A stretch of 27,983 nucleotides of DNA from CAYOOT01 sp964405665. Its GTDB lineage: Bacteria > Bdellovibrionota_C > UBA2361 > SZUA-149 > CAZDWZ01. The notes beneath the pieces are model-generated. The model was not told where the DNA came from. It searched no databases and saw only the letters and a program-made list of their open reading frames with translations. The stretch covers positions 1 through 27,983 of the forward strand of contig CAYOOT010000034.1 in the NCBI GenBank assembly GCA_964405665.1, written 5' to 3'. Positions 6,234 to 14,131 of the stretch are shown in pieces. Numbering within the stretch: position 1 is the first letter of the stretch; every line of letters starts with the position of its first letter. Both the position numbers and the translations under genes were made by a program.

Positions 6234-7781
6234 TTAAATTTGCTGCATTTTAATATTTTTATTAACAATTTCTTCATTGGGTTTTGTTAGAAGTTTGAAA
6301 TAAAAGGTGCTTCCCTTGTCTTCCTTGGAAGTAACCCAAATAGCTCCCCCGTGACGTTCAACTATTTTTTTCACTATGGTCAAGCCTATTCCCTCGCCTT
6401 CAGCAAGATGCGGATGAAATCGCTGGAAAATATGAAACATTTTATCTTGGAGTTCGCTTTTTAAACCGGCACCATTATCTTGCACATAAAAGACATAAAA
6501 ATCTGCTGTGGAATAATTCCAATTTATACCGATATCAATCACTCCTTCACGAGCGGGATCTAAGTATTTTATGGCATTGCTAATAAGATTGGCAAATACC
6601 AACTCTAAAGCAACAGCATCACCATAAACTTCCGGTAATTTTTCCTGATTAAGGATAATTTTTTTCTCTTGAATCGATTTTTGTGATGCCTCCAGTACCC
6701 TTTTAACAATCGGATTTAAATCAACCATTTTCCAATCATAAGTAACATTTCCTACTCTCGATAATTTTAAAAGAGAATTGGTAATTAGGTGCAACCTTTC
6801 TACAGAAGATTTAATGAAAGTAATACTTTCCGCACAGTCTTTTTCTATAATGGGAGCGACTTTGGACCAGTGGCGATTATTAGAAAAATTTTCTTTTAAA
6901 TGTTTTTCCAAAGTATGTAAAGAACTAGAAAGTTCATCGGAAAACCCCTGTAAGTTTACCAAAGGGGATCTTAAGTCATGGGATACGCTATAAACAAACA
7001 TTTCTATTTCTTGTTCCCGGTCTTGTAAAGTTTTAATCAGTGAATGAAATGTCTGATCTAAACGAGCAATTTCATCTTCCCCCAAAGAATGAGGCAGTAA
7101 TGCTTTCTTTTTGGAAAACCGAGTAATATTTTCAACAATTTGCTCAATTCTTTTAGAAATAGTTCGATCAAAAAACTTGGCAATAAAAACAGAACTTAAA
7201 AAAGTACTTAACACTAAAAATAACAAGATCCAAATTGCGCGATTATTAACCGACTCCAATTCTTTAAGTTTTTCATTTGCCAAAACTTTTTCCACTGATT
7301 GAAATTCTTTTAACAAACTATTTGCTTCGTCGCTCATTTGCCGTGGCGCAATACTTTTAAGATAATCTAAAATCTCAGAATTCTTTTCCAGTTCTATTAA
7401 TTTGAATATTTCATCGGCTTTTGTTAAAAAAGCTTGTATTGCATTTTCAATTTCAACTAATTTTTCATGCTGAGACTGCACCAGAATATTGGCTTTGATA
7501 GTCGCTATTTTTTCCGGTAGTATTAGTTTGAGCTTTGTAAATTCTTCTTCAAAATAAGGATTTTTAGTAATTATAGAAGCACGAATATAACTTTGTGTTT
7601 GATAGAGAGCATCTATTGCTTCTTCCGAAAACAAAATAACATTGTTTATTTGTAATACTCTTTTTTGAACGGATAATTCATCAAAATGCGATCTAATGAT
7701 AAAAAGAATGGCAATAACTTGGATAATTAAGGGAAATAGATATAAAATCAATCCCTTGCTCTTAATTGAATTTTTCCGCAT
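6234..7781 (-). CDS. Membrane sensor histidine kinase (TM-helical sensor-TM-HAMP-HisKA-HATPase)
   Basis: This 515-residue kinase has a first transmembrane helix at about 11-29, a roughly 150-residue helical extracytoplasmic region (four-helix-bundle or CHASE3-like), and a second transmembrane helix at about 182-202. HAMP (about 204-256) leads into HisKA with H-box FVYSVSHDLRSPL (H268). The HATPase has N-box FANLISNAIKY (396-406), G1 DNGAGL (435-440) and G2 GEGIGL. The VYSVSHDLRSPL form is typical of phytochrome-type kinases that signal to stand-alone receivers. No response-regulator gene is adjacent, so it is an orphan; candidate partners in this window are the receiver at 2889 and the receiver-Crp protein at 25. 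The ligand is not predictable. Confidence 0.92.
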   Translation of the reverse strand: MRKNSIKSKGLILYLFPLIIQVIAILFIIRSHFDELSVQKRVLQINNVILFSEEAIDALYQTQSYIRASIITKNPYFEEEFTKLKLILPEKIATIKANILVQSQHEKLVEIENAIQAFLTKADEIFKLIELEKNSEILDYLKSIAPRQMSDEANSLLKEFQSVEKVLANEKLKELESVNNRAIWILLFLVLSTFLSSVFIAKFFDRTISKRIEQIVENITRFSKKKALLPHSLGEDEIARLDQTFHSLIKTLQDREQEIEMFVYSVSHDLRSPLVNLQGFSDELSSSLHTLEKHLKENFSNNRHWSKVAPIIEKDCAESITFIKSSVERLHLITNSLLKLSRVGNVTYDWKMVDLNPIVKRVLEASQKSIQEKKIILNQEKLPEVYGDAVALELVFANLISNAIKYLDPAREGVIDIGINWNYSTADFYVFYVQDNGAGLKSELQDKMFHIFQRFHPHLAEGEGIGLTIVKKIVERHGGAIWVTSKEDKGSTFYFKLLTKPNEEIVNKNIKMQQI

Positions 7782-7828
7782 TTACTATCTTTAATTCATT
7801 AATGAAATTGAGTAAAGAAATAGAAAAA

Positions 7829-7849
7829 AAGCGGCCTTTGGGGCCGCTT
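7829..7849 (-). terminator. Terminator for the minus-strand DUF883-DUF1328 pair
   Basis: The stem GCGGCC / GGCCGC, extended by A-T pairs, has a 5-nt loop. Read on the minus strand it is followed by a seven-T tract. It lies 30 bp past the DUF1328 stop. Confidence 0.85.
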
Positions 7850-7879
7850 AATACTTCAATACATCAAGAGATTTTATTT

Positions 7880-8047
7880 TTATACTGGCGGTCTTAAACG
7901 TGGGAAAATAAAAGAAACCACAAAGAGCACTATAAATATAAAGAATAATACTTTGGCCATTTCAGTTGCGGTACCAGCGATACCCCCGAAACCAAAAATT
8001 GCCGCTAAAACTGCTACGACCAAAAATGTAATACTCCAATTTAACAT
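7880..8047 (-). CDS. DUF1328 (YtjA-type) small membrane protein
   Basis: This 55-residue protein has two hydrophobic helices and the family pattern closely: MLNWSITFLVVAVLAAIFGF, then GGIAGTATEMAKVLF and a second helix. DUF1328/YtjA proteins are small inner-membrane proteins of unknown mechanism, often found with other stress genes. ATG 8047 is chosen over an upstream start at 8095 because a perfect AAAGGAGG precedes it and the shorter form matches family length. The C terminus (PRLRPPV) is slightly longer than usual. It lies 10 nt after the DUF883 gene and is cotranscribed with it. Confidence 0.9.
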   Translation of the reverse strand: MLNWSITFLVVAVLAAIFGFGGIAGTATEMAKVLFFIFIVLFVVSFIFPRLRPPV

Positions 8048-8057
8048 ACATCCTCCT

Positions 8058-8345
8058 TTATTTTGTAAAAAAACGACCCAATAAAAAACCAACACCTAAA
8101 CAAACAAGAGCTGAACGAATAGGATCTTCTTTAACAACCCCTTCAACTTGTTTGGCATAAGCAGAACTTTTTTCTTGCATTTGATGCACCGCTTCTTCAC
8201 CGCTTTCTTTTAAGGTATCGGCAGCATGCGATGCCATATCCGAAACAGCATTAGAAACTCTCTTAAATCCTTCTTGAAAATTTCTTGCTTCACTGTTTAC
8301 TGTATCTTTAATGTCTTTTAAATTTTGACTGGTATTATTGTTCAT
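8058..8345 (-). CDS. DUF883 family (ElaB/YqjD-like) membrane-anchored ribosome-associated protein
   Basis: This 95-residue protein has a long amphipathic helical N-terminal part and a C-terminal membrane anchor with the family ending (DPIRSALVCLGVGFLLGRFF). In E. coli, YqjD and ElaB are stationary-phase inner-membrane proteins that bind ribosomes. The ribosome binding site is an excellent AGGAGAGAG. The ATG lies across an approximately 240-bp intergenic region from the plus-strand lipoprotein gene at 8587, making a divergent stress-gene promoter region. Confidence 0.9.
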   Translation of the reverse strand: MNNNTSQNLKDIKDTVNSEARNFQEGFKRVSNAVSDMASHAADTLKESGEEAVHQMQEKSSAYAKQVEGVVKEDPIRSALVCLGVGFLLGRFFTK

Positions 8346-8407
8346 AACTCTCTCCTTTTTTTTTAATAAAATTATTTTTCCTTAATTAAACAAACATAAG
8401 ATATTGA

Positions 8408-8433
8408 TTTTTAGCTAAGTGTTTTTAGCTAAA
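8408..8433. repeat. Tandem TTTTTAGCTAA motif in the divergent stress promoter region
   Basis: TTTTTAGCTAA occurs at 8408-8418 and again at 8422-8432, 14 bp apart. The core TTTAGCTAAA is a palindrome, perfect in the second copy, and also occurs at 18148-18157 upstream of the solute-binding-protein gene. It may be an operator; the evidence is only repetition and symmetry. Confidence 0.3.
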
Positions 8434-8509
8434 GTATCCTCTGATGTATAAAGAAGATATTAAGTCAAGTAGTCCAAGAACAATATGATCCTGCTTATAG
8501 ATGCCGTTA

Positions 8510-8550
8510 TGATGCCGATCATGTTATTTTACAAAAATTCATCTTATATT
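8510..8550 (+). promoter_or_regulatory. Crp/Fnr-like box and class II -10 upstream of the coiled-coil lipoprotein operon
   Basis: TGAT-GCCG-ATCA lies at 8510-8521. A -10-like TATATT at 8545-8550 gives a start near 8557, which centres the box at about -41.5. The box lies inside a longer in-frame reading frame starting at 8485, but that extension lacks a ribosome binding site and precedes the true lipoprotein start. Confidence 0.5.
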
Positions 8551-8586
8551 AAGAATTATAATAACTTGAACAATTTATGGAGAATT

Positions 8587-8946
8587 ATGAATAATCTATT
8601 TTTTAGTGTTTTTTTATTACTGTTTACAATGAATATTACTGCTTGTCGCTCTAAAGAGGAAAAAGTAACAGATGCTTTAGAAAAAGCTGGTAAAAAAATT
8701 GTTGAAGAAGAAAATAAATCTGCCGCCAAAATCGACAAAGCCACAGAAAATCTTCAAAAAACTGAGGCTGAAGTCAATAAAGATATTGCAGAAAAACAAA
8801 AAGAACTAGAGGAAGAAAAGATAGAAGCTACAAAAAAAATAGCAGATGCTGAGGCTAAAGTAGATGAAAAGAAAATTGACGCTACTGAAAGTGAAGCAGA
8901 AGTTAAGAAAGATGCAATTGAAGATGTAGAAAAAGCTATTAAGTAA
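8587..8946 (+). CDS. Coiled-coil lipoprotein, Lys/Glu-rich
   Basis: This 119-residue protein has a lipoprotein signal with lipobox ITAC. A highly charged helix follows (ALEKAGKKIVEE, ENLQKTEAEVNKDIAEKQ, KKIADAEAKVDEKKID) with heptad periodicity. ATG 8587 is chosen because GGAG lies 5 nt before it and a signal peptide starts there; a longer in-frame start at 8485 has neither. The LEKAG motif is shared with the protein at 2435-2665. The protein may act as an envelope spacer or tether, as Lpp-like helical lipoproteins do, but no family was recognised. It is followed 9 nt later by the YqjE-like gene, so they form an operon. Confidence 0.78.
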   Translation: MNNLFFSVFLLLFTMNITACRSKEEKVTDALEKAGKKIVEEENKSAAKIDKATENLQKTEAEVNKDIAEKQKELEEEKIEATKKIADAEAKVDEKKIDATESEAEVKKDAIEDVEKAIK

Positions 8947-8955
8947 AAATTAGAT

Positions 8956-9372
8956 ATGTTTGGGTTTGAAGAAATTGGAAATCAGGCCAAAAATACCATT
9001 TGGCCTAAATTATTAGGCCTCGTGGATACTGCCAAAGAGCTATGGAGGAAAGAGTTATTATATTGTAATTCTACTTTCTCCTATTCCGGCATGACTATTA
9101 AAAAAATAATTTTTTTAATTTTATTTGCTTCATTTTCTTGCTTGATAACAGTTTTTTTGGTTTGTGCCTTAATTGTGAAACTGATTTTACAAAGTTTTCC
9201 CGATGTTTCAGCTAATTATCTTTTATTGGGCAGTGCTTTGATTTTTAGTGCTTTTTTTGTAATTTTATCTTTAATCATAAAAAAGCAAGTTATAGATCTA
9301 AAAAATGAAATATTAACTCTAGTTACACATTTTAAAGGATACAATCATGAATCATCAAAAACAGTTTTTTAA
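8956..9372 (+). CDS. YqjE-like / holin-superfamily III two-TM membrane protein
   Basis: This 138-residue protein has an amphipathic N-terminal helix with WRKELL (about 25-36), then two transmembrane helices (about 48-76 and 83-107) and a short basic C-terminal tail. This topology matches the YqjE/DUF1469 group, which is encoded beside yqjD (DUF883) in enterobacteria. Here the next gene also ends in a DUF883-like hydrophobic segment, so the neighbourhood mirrors that arrangement. The 3' end overlaps the next gene by 26 bp, indicating translational coupling. The family assignment rests on topology and context, not on strong sequence identity. Confidence 0.6.
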   Translation: MFGFEEIGNQAKNTIWPKLLGLVDTAKELWRKELLYCNSTFSYSGMTIKKIIFLILFASFSCLITVFLVCALIVKLILQSFPDVSANYLLLGSALIFSAFFVILSLIIKKQVIDLKNEILTLVTHFKGYNHESSKTVF

Positions 9373-9799
9373 TGGCATTGGAGCAACGCTTGCTGACTGT
9401 CGCAATCAGGAAAAATCTGCTCATCTGGCTCGCAAAAAATTTAATTTTTTATTTGAGGAACTGCTGACTGATGTCAGTGACTTAGCAACAATGATAGAAA
9501 ATAAAATAGATACTGATCTAAACACATTTAAAAAAACTTTAACTGTTAAAGGCTTAATCAAAACATTTCCTAAAACAACGGTAGGCCTTGCTCTTGCCAG
9601 CGGATTTTTGGTGGGAAAAAGCACAGCCAAAGATTCTAATTTAAATTATTCTTCGATAGATAAATCAAGATCAGAAGATTTATTGAATGAAATTAAAGCT
9701 GTCGGTTTGACATTTTTAACTAGATATCTTGTAAATCTCTTATCTGAAACATTGGATTCAGCAATGGATCAAAAAACACCAAGAAGTGACCCCCATTAG
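9347..9799 (+). CDS. DUF883/YqjD-like protein, divergent
   Basis: This 150-residue protein is mostly helical. A middle segment (IKTFPKTTVGLALASGFLVGK, about 71-91) resembles the Pro-initiated glycine-rich membrane anchor of DUF883 proteins, but here it is internal and followed by about 60 further residues with another amphipathic helix (FLTRYLVNLLSETLD). An AAAGGA ribosome binding site lies inside the preceding gene. The family assignment is tentative; context with the YqjE-like gene supports it. Confidence 0.6.
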   Translation: MNHQKQFFNGIGATLADCRNQEKSAHLARKKFNFLFEELLTDVSDLATMIENKIDTDLNTFKKTLTVKGLIKTFPKTTVGLALASGFLVGKSTAKDSNLNYSSIDKSRSEDLLNEIKAVGLTFLTRYLVNLLSETLDSAMDQKTPRSDPH

Positions 9800-9856
9800 A
9801 GATTGCTTTTTATTAAAAAATTTTTTAAATATAAAATATATCTGAGGAAAAATATT

Positions 9857-10228
9857 ATGAATTGTTATCAAATTAATTTTAATAAAATAATCCATCTATC
9901 TTTCTTTGCCTTGGTTTTATTTGGCATTAACAGCTGTGGGCTAATTACAGCTGAAGTTGGTCCTCAAAGCGAAAAACAAACTCAAGCGGCAGAAATTAGA
10001 ACTCCTGCTGAAGCCATCAACGATCAAAGAATAACTTCCACTCTGAAAAACAAACTGGAAATTGACTCTAATGTCTCTAATCTTGATATTAATGTTGATA
10101 CCTATAAATCAGATGTTACCCTACAAGGCGCAGTGCATGATCCAGATGAAATTATTTTTGCAGTCAAATTGGCTCAAAGCGTAGAAGGAGTTAGAAAGGT
10201 CCGCGCACAATTAGTTGTGAATAATTAG
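9857..10228 (+). CDS. Lipoprotein with a single BON domain
   Basis: This 123-residue protein has a lipoprotein signal ending INSC (residues about 25-28), a short polar linker, and one BON domain (about 55-121: DQRITSTLKNKLEID, VTLQGAVHDPDEI, VEGVRKVRAQLVV). ATG 9857 is preferred because GAGGA lies 9 nt before it and the signal peptide then has normal length; a TTG at 9803 is unsupported. The gene follows the DUF883-like gene by 57 nt and may belong to the same transcript. It resembles the outer-membrane BON lipoproteins DolP/OsmY in type, but with one BON unit rather than two. Confidence 0.87.
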   Translation: MNCYQINFNKIIHLSFFALVLFGINSCGLITAEVGPQSEKQTQAAEIRTPAEAINDQRITSTLKNKLEIDSNVSNLDINVDTYKSDVTLQGAVHDPDEIIFAVKLAQSVEGVRKVRAQLVVNN

Positions 10229-10305
10229 GTATAAAAAAACCTTTTGGTCTGAAGATCTGCCTCTGAAACATCCTTTTTAATAATTTTTTAATACATTTAA
10301 TTAGC

Positions 10306-10324
10306 TTTTTAATTAGAGTTTACG
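10306..10324 (+). promoter_or_regulatory. Possible KdpE box upstream of kdpA
   Basis: TTTTTA-N7-TTTACG resembles the T-rich bipartite KdpE site upstream of E. coli kdpFABC as I remember it. The site lies 55-73 bp upstream of the kdpA ATG. No confident -10/-35 pair could be placed, so this is a weak call based on similarity and position. Confidence 0.3.
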
Positions 10325-10329
10325 GACTA

Positions 10330-10374
10330 ATGATCTTAAAATATATCATATCGTTAGTAATTTTTTTAAGCTGA
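10330..10374 (+). CDS. Possible 14-codon hydrophobic micro-ORF (KdpF-like) before kdpA
   Basis: An ATG-initiated frame encodes MILKYIISLVIFLS and stops 4 nt before the kdpA start. KdpF, the small lipid-like stabilising subunit, lies exactly here in many kdp operons, but is about 29 residues long. This peptide is half that length and its ribosome binding site (CGGA) is poor. It may be a remnant, a translational-coupling leader or chance. Confidence 0.2.
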   Translation: MILKYIISLVIFLS

Positions 10375-10378
10375 TCAC

Positions 10379-12070
10379 ATGAATACATCTGATTTAATAC
10401 AACTTATTCTATATATAGTCTGTCTTACCGTAATCACTCCCATTCTTGGTAGTTTTATGGCCAAAGTTTTTGCTGGAGAAAAGACTTTCCTTACTCCTTT
10501 AATTTCGCCACTGGAAAAACTTACTTATAAAGTATCGGGCATTGATCCTCAAGAAGAAATGACCTGGCAACATTATAGCATTTGTTTGTTAATTTTTAAT
10601 CTATTAGGATTTTTAGCAGTTTTTTTTCTGCAATTATATCAAGTAAGCCTGCCTTTGAATCCTCAAGGTTTAGGGAATGTAAATACAGATCTTTCTTTTA
10701 ATACTGCAATTAGTTTTATGACCAACACTAATTGGCAAGCTTATTCAGGAGAATCAACTTTAAGTTACCTGACACAAATGCTTGGTCTTAGTGTTCAGAA
10801 TTTTTTAAGTGCCGCAACCGGAATGGCGGTACTTTTAGTTTTAATTCGCGGCTTTATTCGAAAGACTACTCAAACTCTGGGAAATTTTTGGGTCGATCTT
10901 AGCCGCACAACCTTATATGTACTTTTACCACTTTGTTTGATTTTTTCTCTGATCTTAGTATCTCAAGGTGTGGTACAAAACTTTACTCCCTACATCCAAG
11001 CAAAAACTTTAGAAGGAGTCGATCAAGTAATTCCGCTGGGACCTGCCGCTTCTCAAATTGCAATTAAACAACTTGGTACTAATGGTGGAGGGTTTTTTGG
11101 AGTCAATAGTGCCCATCCTTTTGAAAACCCCACTCCATTTTCCAACTTTTTGCAAACGCTTGCTATTTTGTTAATCCCCGCAGCACAAGTTTATATGTTC
11201 GGACTACTTGTTAAAAATCGTCGTCAGGGGCTATCGATACTGGCAACAATGGTTGTGATATTTTCTCTACTATTAGGAATTGCAATAAAAGCGGAGCTTG
11301 CAGAAAATCCAAATTTTTCAGGCTATTCTTTAATGGAGGGAAAGGAAACTCGTTTTGGAATTGTTAATTCTGTGCTTTGGGCGACCGCAACAACAGCAGC
11401 TTCCAATGGCTCAGTAAATGCAATGCATGATAGCCTTAGCCCTATTGCTGGATTTGTGACCTTACTTAACATCATGCTGGGAGAAGTAATTTTTGGCGGT
11501 GTTGGTGCGGGACTCTACGGAATGCTGCTCTTTGTAATTCTTACAGTATTTATTGCCGGCCTGATGGTGGGTAGAAGTCCGGAGTATTTAGGGAAAAAAA
11601 TTGAAAGTAGAGAAATAATCTGGACAGTGATTGCAGTATTGACTCCTTGTGCTTTAATTCTTCTTGGCTCTGCTTTGGCAGTAGCTATTCCTCAGGGAAT
11701 TTCTAGCATATCAAATACCGGCCCCCATGGTCTTAGTGAAATTCTTTATGCTTTTTCTTCCGCAGCAAATAATAACGGCAGTGCCTTTGGCGGCTTAACT
11801 GTAAATACATTATTCTATAATCTTACTTTGGGAATAGTCATGTTAATCGGACGCTTTGTTGTAATCATTCCCTGCTTAATAATTGCTGGAAGTCTTGCTA
11901 AGAAAAAAATTACTCCTCCCTCTGCTGGTGCTTTTCCCACCGATGGAACTTTATTCGTAATCTTACTTAGCTCTGTAGTTTTTATTGTTAGTGCTCTGAC
12001 ATTTTTCCCGGCACTCACTCTGGGACCGATTGTTGAACATTTTCTAATGCTCGCTGGGAGGACATTTTAA
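10379..12070 (+). CDS. kdpA: KdpA, potassium-binding/translocating subunit of the K+-transporting P-type ATPase
   Basis: KdpA is the ion-selective channel-like subunit of the high-affinity KdpFABC K+ pump in the inner membrane. The 563-residue length matches the family (E. coli 557). All four pore-loop filter regions are present: FMTNTNWQAYSGE, GTNGGGFFGVNSAHPFENPT, TTAASNGSVNAMHDS and SSAANNNGSAFGG. The protein is polytopic, with about ten hydrophobic helices. The stop codon overlaps the kdpB start by one base (TAATG), which implies translational coupling. Expression is presumably controlled by KdpD/KdpE, encoded downstream. Confidence 0.98.
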   Translation: MNTSDLIQLILYIVCLTVITPILGSFMAKVFAGEKTFLTPLISPLEKLTYKVSGIDPQEEMTWQHYSICLLIFNLLGFLAVFFLQLYQVSLPLNPQGLGNVNTDLSFNTAISFMTNTNWQAYSGESTLSYLTQMLGLSVQNFLSAATGMAVLLVLIRGFIRKTTQTLGNFWVDLSRTTLYVLLPLCLIFSLILVSQGVVQNFTPYIQAKTLEGVDQVIPLGPAASQIAIKQLGTNGGGFFGVNSAHPFENPTPFSNFLQTLAILLIPAAQVYMFGLLVKNRRQGLSILATMVVIFSLLLGIAIKAELAENPNFSGYSLMEGKETRFGIVNSVLWATATTAASNGSVNAMHDSLSPIAGFVTLLNIMLGEVIFGGVGAGLYGMLLFVILTVFIAGLMVGRSPEYLGKKIESREIIWTVIAVLTPCALILLGSALAVAIPQGISSISNTGPHGLSEILYAFSSAANNNGSAFGGLTVNTLFYNLTLGIVMLIGRFVVIIPCLIIAGSLAKKKITPPSAGAFPTDGTLFVILLSSVVFIVSALTFFPALTLGPIVEHFLMLAGRTF

Positions 12071-14124
12071 TGAATAAAGAAATTTTACAAAGTGCCACTG
12101 TTGATAGCTTTAAAAAACTAGCCCCCTGGACTCAAGTGAAGAATCCAGTAATGTTTGTGGTCTATATCGGAGCCATCTTAACTACAATACTGCTTTACAA
12201 AGATTTTTCAGGATTTAATGTACAAATTGTTTTATGGCTTTGGTTTACCGTGCTCTTTGCCAATTTTGCCGAAGCAATAGCTGAAGGCAGAGGCAAAGCC
12301 CAAGCAGATGCTCTTCGCAAAATGCGAACTGATGTTATCGCTAAGCGAAAAAAAAATAATGGCAGCGTAGAACAGATCAATGCAGCTCACCTAAAACCGG
12401 GTGACTTAATTGTTTGCGAACCGGGAGATACGATTGCCGCTGACGGAGAAGTAATTGAAGGAATTGCCAGTGTTGATGAATCAGCAATTACCGGAGAATC
12501 CGCACCGGTCATCAGAGAAAGCGGAGGAGATCGAAGTGCGGTAACTGGTGGAACAAAAGTTTTAAGTGATAAAATTATTATCAAAGTGACCTCAGAACAA
12601 GGTAAAGCATTTTTAGATCGTTTAATCGCCATGGTCGAAGGAGCAAATCGCCAAAAAACTCCTAATGAAGTAGCTTTGGAAATCTTGCTGATCAGCCTAA
12701 CTGCCGTTTTTTTACTGGCAGTTTTTACTCTTGTATTTTTTGCCACTTATTCTGAAAATGCCGCAAATCAACCAGGCGCAGCGAATTTAACTCTACCTGT
12801 TCTGATCTCACTGCTTGTTTGTTTGATTCCCACCACAATTGGCGGTCTACTTAGCGCCATTGGAATAAGCGGTATTGATCGCCTAATAAAAAGAAATGTC
12901 ATGGCAATGAGCGGACGTGCCGTAGAAGCAGCCGGAGATATTGATGTTTTACTTTTAGATAAAACAGGCACAATCACCTTTGGAAATCGCATGGCCACAG
13001 AATTTTATCCGGCTAATGGCATTCAAGCAGAAGAGCTTGCCGATGCCGCACAACTCTCATCCCTAGCGGACGAAACCCCCGAAGGCCGTTCGATTGTAGT
13101 GCTTGCAAAAAATAAATTTGCTCTTCGAGGAAGAGAAATTTCTGAATTAGAAGCAGAGTTTGTACCATTTTCTGCAGAAAGCAGAATGAGTGGGGTTGAT
13201 TTCCCGGCAACAGATCAGCAAAAGGCAAGAAAAATCCGCAAAGGAGCGGCGGATGCGGTTCGCGCTTTTGTTGAAAATGCAGGTGGGGTTTTTCCCTCTG
13301 CTTTACAACAACAAGTTGATCAAATAGCCAAACGAGGTGCCACTCCGCTTGTTGTAGCAGAGAACGATAAGATTCTCGGAGTAATTGAATTAAAAGATGT
13401 AGTCAAAGGAGGGATCAAAGAACGCTTTTTACAGCTTAGAAAAATGGGAATTCGCACCATTATGATCACAGGAGATAATCCTTTAACCGCAGCCACTATC
13501 GCTGCCGAGTCCGGAGTAGATGATTTCATGGCTCAAGCTAAACCGGAAGATAAGCTAAAAAGAATCCGGGATGAACAGGCTGCGGGAAGACTTGTGGCAA
13601 TGACCGGAGACGGAACCAATGATGCTCCCGCTCTTGCTCAAGCGGATGTCGGTGTGGCCATGAATTCCGGCACACAGGCAGCAAGAGAAGCCGGTAATAT
13701 GGTAGATTTGGATAGTAATCCAACAAAACTGATTGAGATTGTAGAAATAGGCAAACAACTATTAATGACCAGAGGATCACTTACAACTTTTAGTATTGCC
13801 AATGATGTGGCAAAATATTTTGCTATTCTTCCGGCGATGTTTGGGGTTTTATATGCAACGAATGGCAATTCCGGACCACTGTCAACTCTTAATGTAATGA
13901 AACTTTATTCTCCCCAAAGTGCAATATTAAGTGCTGTAATTTTTAATGCTTTAATTATTATTGCCTTGATTCCTTTGGCACTAAGAGGAGTTCCTTATAT
14001 TGCAAAAGGAGCTGCCTTTATTTTAAAACGAAACATGTTAATTTATGGTTTAGGTGGAATTATTGTGCCTTTTATTGGCATTAAAGCAATCGATTTAATC
14101 ATTGTTGCCTTACATCTTGTTTAG
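12070..14124 (+). CDS. kdpB: KdpB, catalytic P-type ATPase subunit
   Basis: KdpB hydrolyses ATP to drive K+ uptake through KdpA. At 684 residues it is full length (E. coli 682). Key motifs are present: the actuator TGES at 141-144 (its Ser is the inhibitory phosphorylation site in E. coli KdpB), phosphorylation motif DKTGTITFGNR with D297, nucleotide-binding elements KGAADAVRAF and KRGATPLVV, hinge MITGDNPLTA and TGDGTNDAPAL. The IPTTIGGLLSAIG helix of the K+-ATPase subgroup is also seen. It starts inside the kdpA stop codon and ends 7 nt before kdpC. Confidence 0.98.
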   Translation: MNKEILQSATVDSFKKLAPWTQVKNPVMFVVYIGAILTTILLYKDFSGFNVQIVLWLWFTVLFANFAEAIAEGRGKAQADALRKMRTDVIAKRKKNNGSVEQINAAHLKPGDLIVCEPGDTIAADGEVIEGIASVDESAITGESAPVIRESGGDRSAVTGGTKVLSDKIIIKVTSEQGKAFLDRLIAMVEGANRQKTPNEVALEILLISLTAVFLLAVFTLVFFATYSENAANQPGAANLTLPVLISLLVCLIPTTIGGLLSAIGISGIDRLIKRNVMAMSGRAVEAAGDIDVLLLDKTGTITFGNRMATEFYPANGIQAEELADAAQLSSLADETPEGRSIVVLAKNKFALRGREISELEAEFVPFSAESRMSGVDFPATDQQKARKIRKGAADAVRAFVENAGGVFPSALQQQVDQIAKRGATPLVVAENDKILGVIELKDVVKGGIKERFLQLRKMGIRTIMITGDNPLTAATIAAESGVDDFMAQAKPEDKLKRIRDEQAAGRLVAMTGDGTNDAPALAQADVGVAMNSGTQAAREAGNMVDLDSNPTKLIEIVEIGKQLLMTRGSLTTFSIANDVAKYFAILPAMFGVLYATNGNSGPLSTLNVMKLYSPQSAILSAVIFNALIIIALIPLALRGVPYIAKGAAFILKRNMLIYGLGGIIVPFIGIKAIDLIIVALHLV

Positions 14125-14131
14125 GAAAAAT

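Noticed and set aside
8048..8095. Longer start of the DUF1328 protein
   Set aside because: A perfect ribosome binding site precedes ATG 8047 and the shorter product matches family length; the longer frame overlaps the DUF883 gene end.
8485..8586. N-terminal extension of the coiled-coil lipoprotein from ATG 8485
   Set aside because: It has no ribosome binding site, would bury the lipoprotein signal peptide and overlaps the putative promoter; ATG 8587 has GGAG and a normal signal.
8956..9372. True phage holin or prophage remnant
   Set aside because: The two-helix protein sits among stress genes with a DUF883-like neighbour and no phage genes; YqjE-like context is the better explanation.
10331..10349. 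TGAT...ATCA pair before kdpA as another Crp-type box
   Set aside because: The half-sites are separated by 10 bp, not 4, so it does not fit the architecture of the other sites.
12387..13868. Several long antisense ORFs opposite kdpB
   Set aside because: They are shadow frames of a strongly conserved P-type ATPase gene with no independent start signals.
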